64,000 nucleotides of DNA. Source: Bacteroidota bacterium (GTDB taxonomy: Bacteria > Bacteroidota > Bacteroidia > NS11-12g > UBA9320). The notes beneath the pieces were generated by a model that saw only the letters and a list, made by a program, of their open reading frames with translations, was not told the DNA's origin and searched no databases. Positions 37,961-47,262 of this stretch are shown piece by piece. Numbering within the stretch: position 1 is the first letter of the stretch; the number at the start of each line of letters is the position of its first letter. The stretch lies in the NCBI GenBank assembly GCA_016124755.1, contig WGNA01000016.1, positions 62,001-126,000 on the forward strand, read 5' to 3'. The position numbers and the translations under genes were made by a program.

Positions 37961-38791
37961 TTATCCAAGAGCAATTCTCGTAAAGCCTGTAACTTTCAGT
38001 CCTTTCTCAGTATCGTTCAACATCTGAGCAACAGTCTTGGAAGAGTCCTTCACAAATGCCTGATGATTGAGTGTACTTTCTTTATAGAACTTCTGAAGTT
38101 TACCCTGAGCGATTTTTTCAAGCATCTGCTCTGGTTTTCCTTCCGCTCTGGCCTGCTCGAGACCTATTTCAAATTCTCTCTGTTTGATGTCTTCCGGTAC
38201 ATCCGACTCATCTACCGAAACCGGATTCATCGCAGCGATCTGCATAGCGACATCCTTTCCGGCTTCCACAATGTTGTTATTAGCCGGGTGGTTGAGTGCA
38301 ACCAAAACACCGATGCGGTTTCCTGCGTGGATGTAGTTAACAACTGCTTCTCCTTCGATTGAAGCGAATTTACTAACGTCGATCTTTTCACCGATCTTGG
38401 CCATCTCTTCGAGCATTTTCTCAGCGATGGTGATATTTCCGATGTTCAGAGCTTTCAGATCTTCAAGACTTGCAGGTTTGTTAGCCAGAGCGATGTCGGC
38501 GATTTCATTTGCAAGAGCAACGAAGTCATCATTCTTGGCAACGAAATCGGTTTCACAGCTCAGACGAACAACAACTCCATAAGTTTGTTCGCTGTTTGCT
38601 TTCGCGATAACTGCCCCTTCGGTTGCATCGCGATCAGCTCTGTTAGCTGAAATTTTTTGTCCTTTCTTTCTCAGGTAGTCGATAGCGGCTTCGAAATCGC
38701 CATTGGTTTCCTGCAAAGCTTTTTTGCAGTCCATCATACCGGCACCTGTCATTTGTCGCAGTTCATTTACTGCTGCTGCGGTAATTGCCAT
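37961..38791 (-). CDS. tsf: Elongation factor Ts
   Basis: 276 residues. Nucleotide exchange factor for EF-Tu. The N-terminal [37 protein letters not shown] (UBA-like), the core [17 protein letters not shown] and [12 protein letters not shown] are diagnostic. Last gene of the ribosomal operon, 44 nt after rpsB, followed by a strong terminator. Confidence 0.97.
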   Translation of the reverse strand: MAITAAAVNELRQMTGAGMMDCKKALQETNGDFEAAIDYLRKKGQKISANRADRDATEGAVIAKANSEQTYGVVVRLSCETDFVAKNDDFVALANEIADIALANKPASLEDLKALNIGNITIAEKMLEEMAKIGEKIDVSKFASIEGEAVVNYIHAGNRIGVLVALNHPANNNIVEAGKDVAMQIAAMNPVSVDESDVPEDIKQREFEIGLEQARAEGKPEQMLEKIAQGKLQKFYKESTLNHQAFVKDSSKTVAQMLNDTEKGLKVTGFTRIALG

Positions 38792-38835
38792 GGTTTTATT
38801 ATTAAAAAATTAGACGTTGGGCGGGAAAGCGTTTC

Positions 38836-39579
38836 TCAGCTTTCGGCTACTTCTTGTGGTTCAGCATCTTTTTTAGCGGCTTCTTTAGCCTCTTTTCTTT
38901 CAGCCAAACCTTCAGCGATGGCGTTCGCAAATTCTCTGGTCAGAATTTCGATTGAAGCAGAAGCGTCATCGTTGCCCGGAATCGGGAAGTCAACCAGATT
39001 AGGATTAGAGTTCGTATCAACGATTCCGAAGATCGGAATGTTCAGTTTCTGCGCTTCAGCAACTGCGATGTGTTCACGTCGAACGTCAACAATAAACAAG
39101 GCAGCCGGAAGACGATTCAGATCTTCGATACCACCGAGAAGTCTTGAAAGTTTCGCTTTTTCGCGATCCTTCATCAATCGTTCTTTTTTGTTGAGGTGCT
39201 GATATGTACCGTCGGTCGCCATTTTATCGATCGACTGCATTTTCTTGATAGACTTTCGAACCGTTGCAAAGTTGGTGAGCATTCCACCTAACCAACGCTC
39301 TGTTACGAAAGGCATGTTAACCCGGGTTGATTCGTTTTGAACGATAGCTTTCGCTTGCTTTTTAGTAGCAACGAACATTACCTTTCTTCCGGATCGGGCA
39401 ATATTTTGAACGGCAGCCTTAGCTTCGTTAAGCTTTGCAAGGCTCTTGTTCAAATCAATGATGTGAATTCCACTTTGCTCCATGAAGATGAACGGTGCCA
39501 TCTTTGGATTCCACTTGCGGGTAAGGTGACCGAAGTGCACTCCTGCTTCGAGCAGGTCTTTGGTGGTGATTTCAGACAT
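38836..39579 (-). CDS. rpsB: Ribosomal protein uS2
   Basis: 247 residues. Small-subunit protein S2. Seen: LLEAGVHFGHLTRKWNPKMAPFIF, FVATKKQAKAIV, RWLGGMLTNFATVRKSI and FGIVDTNSNPNLVDFPIPGNDDAS. An acidic, Ala-rich tail (KEAAKKDAEPQEVAES) follows. Third gene of the operon, 9 nt after rpsI. Confidence 0.97.
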   Translation of the reverse strand: MSEITTKDLLEAGVHFGHLTRKWNPKMAPFIFMEQSGIHIIDLNKSLAKLNEAKAAVQNIARSGRKVMFVATKKQAKAIVQNESTRVNMPFVTERWLGGMLTNFATVRKSIKKMQSIDKMATDGTYQHLNKKERLMKDREKAKLSRLLGGIEDLNRLPAALFIVDVRREHIAVAEAQKLNIPIFGIVDTNSNPNLVDFPIPGNDDASASIEILTREFANAIAEGLAERKEAKEAAKKDAEPQEVAES

Positions 39580-39588
39580 ATTCTGAGA

Positions 39589-39984
39589 TTAACGTTTACT
39601 GAATTGGAATTTCTTTCTCGCTTTTTTCTGACCTGGTTTCTTACGCTCAACCATCCGGTTATCGCGGGTCATCAGTCCTTCTGCACGAAGAGCTGATTTG
39701 TGTTCCGGATCAATATCCACGATCGCCTTTGCAATCGCAAGTCGCAAAGCTTCAACCTGACCGGTAGAACCACCACCGGAAAGATTAGCTTTAATATCGT
39801 ACTGTCCGCTGAGGTTACAAAGCTCAAGCGGCTGATGAACTTTAAACTGTTGTGATTCGGTAGGGAAGTAGGATTTGTAATCCTTCTTGTTTACGGTGAT
39901 TTCACCTTTGCCCGGAGTCATATAAACTCTTGCAACGGCTGTCTTTCTTCTACCTGATGTATTAACGGTTTCCATAATTTCCAA
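39589..39984 (-). CDS. rpsI: Ribosomal protein uS9
   Basis: 131 residues (or 128 if the second ATG at 39975 is used). S9: TSGRRKTAVARVYMTPGKGEITVN at the start, GGGSTGQVEALRLAIAKAI, and the basic C-terminus RKKPGQKKARKKFQFSKR that reaches the P-site tRNA. It starts 3 nt after rplM. Confidence 0.97.
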   Translation of the reverse strand: MEIMETVNTSGRRKTAVARVYMTPGKGEITVNKKDYKSYFPTESQQFKVHQPLELCNLSGQYDIKANLSGGGSTGQVEALRLAIAKAIVDIDPEHKSALRAEGLMTRDNRMVERKKPGQKKARKKFQFSKR

Positions 39985-39987
39985 TCC

Positions 39988-40431
39988 TTAGATATCGAGT
40001 TTCTCCGGTTTCTGTGCAACATGCGGATGCTCGTTGCCGGTGTAAACAAACAGGTTGTGGAAGATCTTTCGGCCAAGTCTGTTTTTCGGAAGCATTCCTT
40101 TCACGGCTTTTTCAACTAATGCTTCAGGCTTCTTCGCCAGCATTTCTTTTGCTGCCAGAATTCTTTGTCCACCCGGATAAGTTGTATGACGCACATAGTG
40201 CTTGTTGTCCATCTTGTCTCCGTTCAAAACAATTTTTTCGGCATTGATGACAATCACATTGTCACCACCATCAACATGAGGAGTGAAATCCGGTTTGTTT
40301 TTGCCACGAATGATCTTGGCGATCTCTGAAGCAAATCGTCCGAGAGTTTTTCCCTCAGCATCAACCACATACCACTTTTTATCAACAGTTGATTTGTTGA
40401 GTGACCGGGTTTTATACGAAAGTGTATCCAC
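39988..40431 (-). CDS. rplM: Ribosomal protein uL13
   Basis: 147 residues. Start codon is GTG at 40431 ([12 protein letters not shown]), supported by homology of the first residues. Seen: [46 protein letters not shown] and [20 protein letters not shown]. First gene of rplM-rpsI-rpsB-tsf, with a well-formed promoter 35 nt upstream. Confidence 0.97.
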   Translation of the reverse strand: MDTLSYKTRSLNKSTVDKKWYVVDAEGKTLGRFASEIAKIIRGKNKPDFTPHVDGGDNVIVINAEKIVLNGDKMDNKHYVRHTTYPGGQRILAAKEMLAKKPEALVEKAVKGMLPKNRLGRKIFHNLFVYTGNEHPHVAQKPEKLDI

Positions 40432-40465
40432 GTCTGTAAAGCTTTGTTTTCCTTAAAAAGGGCTG

Positions 40466-40495
40466 CAAAAGTAATTTTAAGTTTGATATTTTCAA
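40466..40495 (-). promoter_or_regulatory. Promoter of the rplM-rpsI-rpsB-tsf operon
   Basis: The minus strand reads TTG, 19 nt, then TACTTTTG, which fits the flavobacterial TTG-N17-23-TAnnTTTG pattern exactly. The GTG of rplM is 35 nt downstream of the -7 box. Confidence 0.75.
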
Positions 40496-40545
40496 CGCAT
40501 CCTCCAAAAAAAAGCTGTGTAAAAAACGGAATGTTTTCTTCTGCC

Positions 40546-43500
40546 TCATCGCATTAAAAGAAGTGTCCCGTATTGCTGTTTCCGAATGGTATGTTTTCCC
40601 TTGAACGAAACCAGATATCCGTAGGTTCCGATAGGAAGATCACGGTTCAGATATCTGCCGTCCCACCGGAAATCAACGTCGTTACTCCTGAAAACCTGCT
40701 CTCCCCACCGATCAAAAATAATTATTTCAAAGTCGTCAATACCCGCTGTTCTTACAGAAAAGCCGTCGTTAATGCCATCGGTCCCGGGCGAAAACGCAGA
40801 GGGTATCATCAGAAAGACCGAATCGTCAAGACAAACTTCACTGAAAAACGAATCGACACACCCGCCTTCATTAGACACCCTGAGGGCAATCCGAAACCAC
40901 GAGGTATCGTGTCGGTACACGTGAACCGGATTAATAGCTTGTTGATATACTTCAGTATTACCATCACCAAAATCCCAGATACCATCAACTGCACCTTCTG
41001 TAAAATTGATTACGTAGAGAGTAGGATTGAACGGGTTGAGGCATCTTCCCTCGGGAGGATTCGTAATAAAATGCGCTTTAATTCTCGGATACGAGAGAAC
41101 CGTAACACTGGAATCAGCGGAGCAACCGGTATTCAGATTTTTAATCCGGAAACGATAGGTATTGGAAACCGGTACCGATATCTGATTTGTGTATCGAAAC
41201 GGCGTAGTGAACCAGGTTACTGAGAAAGGATCCTCAAACTTCGACCAGACTTCGGCTGTTCCCGTGGTTCCGTAACATTGCACCGGACTTGATTTCGCTG
41301 TAAATTCAACCTTTGGGAATACATTAATAAATACGCTGTCTTTAAAAACATCCGAACATCCGTCGCTAAAAACTGCGTGAACCCAGGCAGAAGATGACGG
41401 CTGTTGAATGAGCGACCTTGAAGTTGACGGATCCGTACTCCACGAATAAGCATAATTGCTCCCGAGTCCGCGAATTGCCGTTGCCGTTAAAATGGCATAT
41501 TCTCCGTCGCAAAGCGAATCGTCATCAATATCAATTTTTCCGAAAAGCGTATCTCCTACTTCCACTATTACACTATCGGCCGACCAGCAAGTCGGGGTTC
41601 CAAACTGATAACGAAGTTGATGTTTTCCGGTTCCCGCAGTTGCCGGATTGAAGAAACTATCGGTTAAGGCTATTCCGGTAAGCGTTCCGGGAGAAGGGGT
41701 TCCCTGAACGAGATATAATGAATCTTTAAAACAATAAAACGGGTCAAAACGACTAATCGAAACAACGGGTCTTGCCTGCACTTCTATCACCAATGAATCA
41801 AGACAGCCATTCACCGAGTTATGAAATATTTTATGAAAACCGATTCCTGCCGCAAACGGATTGAAATTACCCGAAAGGTTATCGGTTCCCTTGCCCGCCC
41901 AGGTGCCTCCGGTAGCATCATTCTTTAGTATAAAAGGATTATCCGTTACGCAAACGGTTGTATCGGTTTGTATAACAACCGCCGGAAAAATCTGCGCAAC
42001 CAAACTATCGCGACATCCATAGGCATCATAATAAAGAATGTGAAATCCATGACCTGCAATCACGGGATTAAACCACGAATTCTGAACGCCGTTTCCTGTC
42101 CAAACTCCTCCCGACGGACTTCTTAATGTTGAATTATAATCGAGTAAAATCGAATCGTGTTCAATGCAAAACTTTAATGAGTCGACCGGCACAACGGTTT
42201 GTCGTATATACATGATTTTATTCGCCACACATCCATTAACCGAATACGTAAGTGTATCGTTGAACCAGGTTCGCTTTAGTGCGTAAATAAAAGAGGCATC
42301 GTAAATACCGTTGATACTGTCGGTTACACCGGTTCCTTTCCAGACACCACCGGCAGGAATTCCCGGCAATAAATTAAAAGGAGGTGCGTCGGGGCAGGCA
42401 ATCTGATTTCCCCGGGCATTAATACTCACTACTAAAACCTGCGTTGTGTCTTTGCATCCGTTCACGGAATAAATAAGCGTTTTGTTTCCCGCACCTGCTC
42501 TCGGAGGGTAGAATAAGCCATTGGAATAATCCGTAAAACCCACTCCGGCCCAGTTCCCGCCAACCGGAGAGAATGAAAGCTGAAGCTCGGGTGTTGATTG
42601 ACAAGTTGTATCAAAGTCGTCGGTTTCAATCGGATAAACATTTACTGTTTTGGTGTCGGTACAACCATTCCAACTGTATGTTAAAATAAAGGATCCTGTA
42701 TCTACCGGATTAAAAACCCCATTGCTCTGAACATGGGCTCCCGACCATGTTCCACCAACCGGAGTGTAATTGGTTAAGGCAAAAGAAGCTGTTCCCGGAC
42801 AGGCGGCATTAGGCTTTCCGGCATCAATTGCTTTCACACTAATTATCACATCATCGCTACAGCCGGCAAACCAATATCGGGCAGTGTCTTTTCCTGCACC
42901 CGCCAAATACGGATCGTACAACCCGGAATCTGAATCGGTTATTCCCCGACCCGTCCAGTAACCACCGGATGGAGTTGCCGTTAGTTTGAACGGATTTGCA
43001 GATTGGCAAACGGAGGTATCACTTCTCGCCGCAGGCGGATCCACCACTTCAATCCAGATTGAGTCGCTTCCTTGTTCACTTCCGTCACTGACTGATAATT
43101 GCAACCAACCGGATTTCTTCGGACAAAACGAGTTGGGGCCGTAAGTTCCGGAAATATTGGGTGTCCAGTTAAAAACATATTTCAGCGAATCACCGCCCGA
43201 AACATCGGCAATTATCTGCGTGCAGCTTCCCAGACAAATAGTATCGGGGTCTGCGAATAGTTCGACATAGATCGGACAATCGGTAATTGCAAAGGTTGTA
43301 TCGGCATGCAGCATCCAGGCAGAATCGCATTCATCATATTTAACTCCGTCAAAAGAAATCGTGTAAACCCCGCTTCTGTTCAGTGGTGTTGATAGAGTTA
43401 ATTGAAAGCTATCGGTTTCACCGTTCACGCAATTCACCGGAGTTACTTTGGTAATATTCGGATTCACTTTTCCGGTAATTGAAAAATTTGAAGGAGACAA

Positions 43501-44019
43501 AGAATCACAACCAAACTTCTGATCGAACCTCACTCCCACCTTTCCATCTTCGCAATGAGCCACTGCCGGGGATTTAAAACCCGGATCCGGGAGCGGTTTA
43601 ACTTTGGTGGTCCAGTGTGCTTTCCATCCATCACATGCAACACTGGCGTCGCTGTGAAAATAAATAGTTAAGCATGAATCTGAACTGGTGAAAGTACCCG
43701 GATTTTTTGTCCCGCTTATTTTTCCGCTGAGTTTTTTTGCAGTGGTATCGCCTCCGTCGTAAATGATGAGATAGTCTTCCAGCTTTTCGGTGCAGAAATT
43801 CTGAAATACCAGAGTGATCTTCTCCGCATTCTTCACACAAATGCGGAAAATGAGATCTTCGTTGTGGGCATAGTCACCGAATTTAATTCCGTTATCGCTG
43901 TCGTAAAAATTGCCTTTACAATCGTAGGTTGTGCTGTTGCTCATGTAATAATCGTTCTGCGCGGCACTTTTAATCCAACAGGATACGATCAAACAACCGA
44001 CGACAACAAGGCGATACAT
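40546..44019 (-). CDS. Large T9SS-secreted protein with CUB-like N-terminus and type B C-terminal domain
   Basis: 1157 residues. Signal peptide (LVVVGCLIVSCWIKSAA), then a CUB-like domain (about 24-135: YDSDNGIKFGDYAHNEDLIFRI...LIIYDGGDTTAKKLSG...YFHSDASVACDGW). Repeats built on 'GG.W.G.G......G.Y/F.P..AG.G...L.Y..NGC.D' recur about ten times (GGNWAGVGF, GGVWKGTGV, GGVWTGNGV, GGTWAGKGT). A PKD domain and the sorting domain IPSAFSPGTDGINDGF...RWGEQVFRS...GTLLLMR close the protein. Last and largest gene of the 48175-40546 operon; likely displayed on the cell surface. Confidence 0.92.
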   Translation of the reverse strand: MYRLVVVGCLIVSCWIKSAAQNDYYMSNSTTYDCKGNFYDSDNGIKFGDYAHNEDLIFRICVKNAEKITLVFQNFCTEKLEDYLIIYDGGDTTAKKLSGKISGTKNPGTFTSSDSCLTIYFHSDASVACDGWKAHWTTKVKPLPDPGFKSPAVAHCEDGKVGVRFDQKFGCDSLSPSNFSITGKVNPNITKVTPVNCVNGETDSFQLTLSTPLNRSGVYTISFDGVKYDECDSAWMLHADTTFAITDCPIYVELFADPDTICLGSCTQIIADVSGGDSLKYVFNWTPNISGTYGPNSFCPKKSGWLQLSVSDGSEQGSDSIWIEVVDPPAARSDTSVCQSANPFKLTATPSGGYWTGRGITDSDSGLYDPYLAGAGKDTARYWFAGCSDDVIISVKAIDAGKPNAACPGTASFALTNYTPVGGTWSGAHVQSNGVFNPVDTGSFILTYSWNGCTDTKTVNVYPIETDDFDTTCQSTPELQLSFSPVGGNWAGVGFTDYSNGLFYPPRAGAGNKTLIYSVNGCKDTTQVLVVSINARGNQIACPDAPPFNLLPGIPAGGVWKGTGVTDSINGIYDASFIYALKRTWFNDTLTYSVNGCVANKIMYIRQTVVPVDSLKFCIEHDSILLDYNSTLRSPSGGVWTGNGVQNSWFNPVIAGHGFHILYYDAYGCRDSLVAQIFPAVVIQTDTTVCVTDNPFILKNDATGGTWAGKGTDNLSGNFNPFAAGIGFHKIFHNSVNGCLDSLVIEVQARPVVSISRFDPFYCFKDSLYLVQGTPSPGTLTGIALTDSFFNPATAGTGKHQLRYQFGTPTCWSADSVIVEVGDTLFGKIDIDDDSLCDGEYAILTATAIRGLGSNYAYSWSTDPSTSRSLIQQPSSSAWVHAVFSDGCSDVFKDSVFINVFPKVEFTAKSSPVQCYGTTGTAEVWSKFEDPFSVTWFTTPFRYTNQISVPVSNTYRFRIKNLNTGCSADSSVTVLSYPRIKAHFITNPPEGRCLNPFNPTLYVINFTEGAVDGIWDFGDGNTEVYQQAINPVHVYRHDTSWFRIALRVSNEGGCVDSFFSEVCLDDSVFLMIPSAFSPGTDGINDGFSVRTAGIDDFEIIIFDRWGEQVFRSNDVDFRWDGRYLNRDLPIGTYGYLVSFKGKHTIRKQQYGTLLLMR

Positions 44020-44027
44020 GCGAATTT

Positions 44028-44477
44028 TTATTCCCGGATTATTTTAATCTGATCGGTAACTGCGGGGTTGCTTTTATTACCCGCCCGATCGGTGAGCGTT
44101 ATTTCAAATGCGGTGGATTCTTCATCCGCCGTCCCCAGCAAAAAGGTGTTTTTGAGATAGATCTTCAGGTCGCCTTCAATCGACAATTTGGTATCCGGAG
44201 GTGCGAGCAGCCCCACGTGATAACCGTCTGCGGTCTGAAGTCTGAGATCCTGAACCGTTAATTGTTCGAGGTCCGGATCATCTGTTCCTAAATCTCCATC
44301 GGAATCTTCGTAATGAATATTAATAATAATTGAGTCTTTAAACTCCGTCACAACTTTAGGTTCAATACTAACAAACCGAATAGCGGGCGGCCCTGATTTC
44401 GGTTTTACCAAAGTAGTTTCGGAACACGAAGAAATCACGAAACAGATCCAGGCGATATATCCGATCCGCAACTTCAT
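44028..44477 (-). CDS. Small lipoprotein of unknown function
   Basis: 149 residues with a lipoprotein signal (IAWICFVISSC). The mature part is a beta-rich, Ig/cadherin-like domain with acidic, possibly calcium-binding loops (YEDSDGDLGTDDPDLE; LTDRAGNKSNP). It overlaps the upstream cytochrome-like gene by 4 nt and ends 8 nt before the CUB/T9SS gene, so it belongs to the same operon. Confidence 0.78.
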   Translation of the reverse strand: MKLRIGYIAWICFVISSCSETTLVKPKSGPPAIRFVSIEPKVVTEFKDSIIINIHYEDSDGDLGTDDPDLEQLTVQDLRLQTADGYHVGLLAPPDTKLSIEGDLKIYLKNTFLLGTADEESTAFEITLTDRAGNKSNPAVTDQIKIIRE

Positions 44478-45418
44478 AATACCCGAATTGCTGAATATTT
44501 TTTAACTAAAAAAAGTGATTGATCATTGGGAATTTCAGAATCATTCACGCCATCCGAAATGGTAAACCGCAACCAGATCACATCATTTTTTTGAAAAGAC
44601 GACATTTTGAAATCCGCTTTAAAATGGTATTCCACCTGTGACGTTGCACCAAAACCCGGAGCTGTTAACGGACTTGACTGATATTGAAGATCCGATTCTT
44701 TTGAAGGATTAAAGTTGTTTGCATCTTTACTAAAATTGATAGTGGCATGTGTAAGTGCAGATGCGTCGAGCGAATCGTCCTGAAACGAAACCCAGATCTC
44801 AACATTTTTACTTCCCGCAGGAATTAAAAGAGGTTCGTAACCATTCGCCCGATTTGCATCCGATCCGTCAATGCGGGCATGAACACCCATGAGTTGAACC
44901 GGAAAATTACCGGAAGTCGGCGCTTTTCCTTCCTGATTTAACGCGCCCTTATTGATCCATTCTTTGATATAACTGATGTATTCATCCTTTTTCTGATACC
45001 AATCGCTTCCCGGTTCCACCACCAGTGGCATAATTCCCGAATTGCCGTTCAGATCAATAGTGAGTCGCCTGATGAGCATACTGGTTTCTGCATTTCCCGG
45101 CGTTACCCGCGCAGTTAATGGATTTACCGCATCGTTTTTAATAAGAGGCTGATTAACCAAAGTGTTGTATGAACTTTCAATCGTTCTGAAATCCGGTTCA
45201 AAATTTCCGTCGTGACATCCGGAGTTCGCGCAGGTCGGGGCGAAAATCAATTTGTGTAAACCCTGAATGGTTGTCGGATCCACATCTTCATCCTCTGGAT
45301 TCACAATGGCATCGGCCGGCAAATCCTTTTGATTATCGTACGGATTTTCAACTTCCGGATCCGAAGTTGAACAAGCGACCAAACTCACCATTATCAGATA
45401 GAATAATCCTTTTTTCAT
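44474..45418 (-). CDS. Lipoprotein with CX4CH (cytochrome-like) motif
   Basis: 314 residues, lipoprotein Cys at 16 (MVSLVAC). After an acidic linker comes CANSGCH (C63, C68, H69), a CX4CH motif like a heme site with one extra residue, then RRLTIDLNGNSGIMPLV, where the Met could be the second ligand. The C-terminal half (NVEIWVSFQDDSLD...YHFKADFKMSSFQKND) is beta-rich. Similar Cys-His domains occur in Bacteroidota surface proteins. Whether heme is bound cannot be told from sequence. Overlaps both neighbours by 4 nt. Confidence 0.75.
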   Translation of the reverse strand: MKKGLFYLIMVSLVACSTSDPEVENPYDNQKDLPADAIVNPEDEDVDPTTIQGLHKLIFAPTCANSGCHDGNFEPDFRTIESSYNTLVNQPLIKNDAVNPLTARVTPGNAETSMLIRRLTIDLNGNSGIMPLVVEPGSDWYQKKDEYISYIKEWINKGALNQEGKAPTSGNFPVQLMGVHARIDGSDANRANGYEPLLIPAGSKNVEIWVSFQDDSLDASALTHATINFSKDANNFNPSKESDLQYQSSPLTAPGFGATSQVEYHFKADFKMSSFQKNDVIWLRFTISDGVNDSEIPNDQSLFLVKKYSAIRVL

Positions 45419-46761
45419 ATCCGGTCGAATAATGATGTTGCCTGTGTATCCATAAGACCCGCGCCTTTAACAGCCTCTTTAATTCCGAAGATTTCAGCGA
45501 TTGTGAGAACGTTATCCGTTGCCCGGCCAATTCGATTTGTTTCGCTACCGACAATCAGGTTCGAAGGAACGTTGGGCCCGACCATCATCGAAAAAATCCG
45601 CGTTGTATTTTCATCTCCGCTGTGATCAAAAGCCACCCAGTCGTTTTCGTCGCGAATCGGATTCGGATTTTCATTCCGGCCACATTCCGGTGTAATCATC
45701 ATAATGGTGCGATTCGCCATTTCCGGAATTTGAGTCTGAATAAAATTCCAAAGCCAACCTACCGCGTGATCAGCCCGGTGTAAACTTCTGAGGTATCCGG
45801 TAAAATTAGCATGGCATCCATCCACATCTCCCAGATTCAACACGAGCAATTTGGGTTTAAAATACTGCAGAACTTCGGCCGCATAAGCAACCGTTTGCAA
45901 ATCGTGTGAATCGAAAACCGGCGGGTGATACAAACCCGTTGACATTTGTTTCTCAAAAGTTTGCCGGATAAAGGTTTTGATTTTTTCCTTTTCCGATTCG
46001 TCGTTGCGTATTCCGTCTATTTCACCGGCTTTTATTCTAAATGAGTTATTGAGAAAGGCCCGCATTTTCCGGATAGGTTCGAGTTCTTCCTGCGGATGAT
46101 AAATTTTGGCGTTGCTCAGTACGTTGGTTCCCTGTGCGCCGAAAGTTACCGAAGGCGCGACAAAATTGGCCCCGAATTCGGTTCCGTATTGCGGATGGTC
46201 GCTCGAGTTCAGCAATGGAAATGAATTCCCGATTCCACTGCCAACAAACCACACATCTGATGCTTTAAATCCGCGATGACGTCTGAGATATTCAAAGATT
46301 GTAGGAACAACCGGACGAACTTTTAAACCCTGAGCTGTTGATGGATTTCCGGTTAATAAGGAAGTGAGTCCGCCATAGTGACCGCCATTTTGCGCTTTAA
46401 TTTCAGGAAACAACAAACCCTGATTTTGCAGTGTCTGTGATAATATTTTCGGAATCGGCTGACTTCCGTCGGGCTCACCGGCCGGTGTGGTTCCGTAAAC
46501 GATCTTTCGTTCAGGTTCCGATCCGTTTAACATATTGATCAGGATATTTCCTTCGACGTCCACGCCCTGGCTATCGGCCAGATACCGCTTTAAGACGGCT
46601 TCCTGCTGGCGAACACCTCCGGCAAAAAGTACATACACAACATGATCGGCTAATTCGGCGGTGGTTCTTGCGAAAAGTCTTCCGGATGGCAAAATGTACG
46701 GGAAAGCTGTGGAAGCGATTCCAGCCATAGTTGCCTTTTTAACAAATTCTCTCCTCTTCAT
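45415..46761 (-). CDS. DUF1501-type exported protein
   Basis: 448 residues. The N-terminus MKRREFVKKATMAGIASTAFP resembles a Tat signal but lacks the full twin-arginine consensus. The body fits the DUF1501/alkaline-phosphatase-like fold: HVVYVLFAGGVRQQEAVLK, NGGHYGGLTSLLTG, LVLNLGDVDGCHANFTGY, HAVGWLWNFIQ and MMITPECGRNENPN. The His/Asp-rich spots could hold metal. In planctomycetes DUF1501 proteins are paired with DUF1549/cytochrome-like proteins; here the neighbours are a CX4CH lipoprotein and two lipoproteins with repeat-like tails. Substrate unknown. Confidence 0.75.
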   Translation of the reverse strand: MKRREFVKKATMAGIASTAFPYILPSGRLFARTTAELADHVVYVLFAGGVRQQEAVLKRYLADSQGVDVEGNILINMLNGSEPERKIVYGTTPAGEPDGSQPIPKILSQTLQNQGLLFPEIKAQNGGHYGGLTSLLTGNPSTAQGLKVRPVVPTIFEYLRRHRGFKASDVWFVGSGIGNSFPLLNSSDHPQYGTEFGANFVAPSVTFGAQGTNVLSNAKIYHPQEELEPIRKMRAFLNNSFRIKAGEIDGIRNDESEKEKIKTFIRQTFEKQMSTGLYHPPVFDSHDLQTVAYAAEVLQYFKPKLLVLNLGDVDGCHANFTGYLRSLHRADHAVGWLWNFIQTQIPEMANRTIMMITPECGRNENPNPIRDENDWVAFDHSGDENTTRIFSMMVGPNVPSNLIVGSETNRIGRATDNVLTIAEIFGIKEAVKGAGLMDTQATSLFDRI

Positions 46762-46764
46762 AGC

Positions 46765-47262
46765 TCAATAAAACTGGTATTCGTCTGATGAGGCAAAAGC
46801 GGTGTAAACCAACTCAACCGTAACATTCGGATTGGCCGCGATGTATTCCCTGAAAAATGAAATTTCCAATTCAGAAGGAATCCTCACATAAAACAATTTG
46901 TATGTATCCTTAATAAACTGATCCGGATTGGCACGCATAAAAGAATCGGAAGGCAAAACGACATCCGGTGAGTTCATGTAATTACTCACGATCACTTCAT
47001 TAATCAGTGCTTTATCGCCAAAGGATTCGATTACATTTTCGGTTTGAAAAAGGTTGTTGGAAGAAATTGCTTTTTGAAATAGCGAAGTATATAAAATAGA
47101 AATCGCCTGTTTGTTGGTTTTGTCCCGATCCTTTTCGAGACTCGGGTCCAGAACCGTTTCCTGATTAACCTTAAAATCCGCAATTACATCCTTTCTGCAG
47201 GAAGAAAAAATCGCTGCAACTGCAATCAGGATTATCCCTGAATTAAAAATCCGCATATTCAT
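46765..47262 (-). CDS. Lipoprotein with DUF4214-like tail
   Basis: 165 residues. Lipoprotein signal (GIILIAVAAIFSSC). The end of the protein (FYVRIPSELEISFFREYIAANPNVTVELVYTAFASSDEYQFY) resembles the short helical unit seen in DUF4214/DUF1549-like proteins and the tail of the upstream gene product. It overlaps the upstream gene by 20 nt. Start at 47262 (MNMRIF) or at the next ATG, 47256. Function unknown. Confidence 0.7.
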   Translation of the reverse strand: MNMRIFNSGIILIAVAAIFSSCRKDVIADFKVNQETVLDPSLEKDRDKTNKQAISILYTSLFQKAISSNNLFQTENVIESFGDKALINEVIVSNYMNSPDVVLPSDSFMRANPDQFIKDTYKLFYVRIPSELEISFFREYIAANPNVTVELVYTAFASSDEYQFY

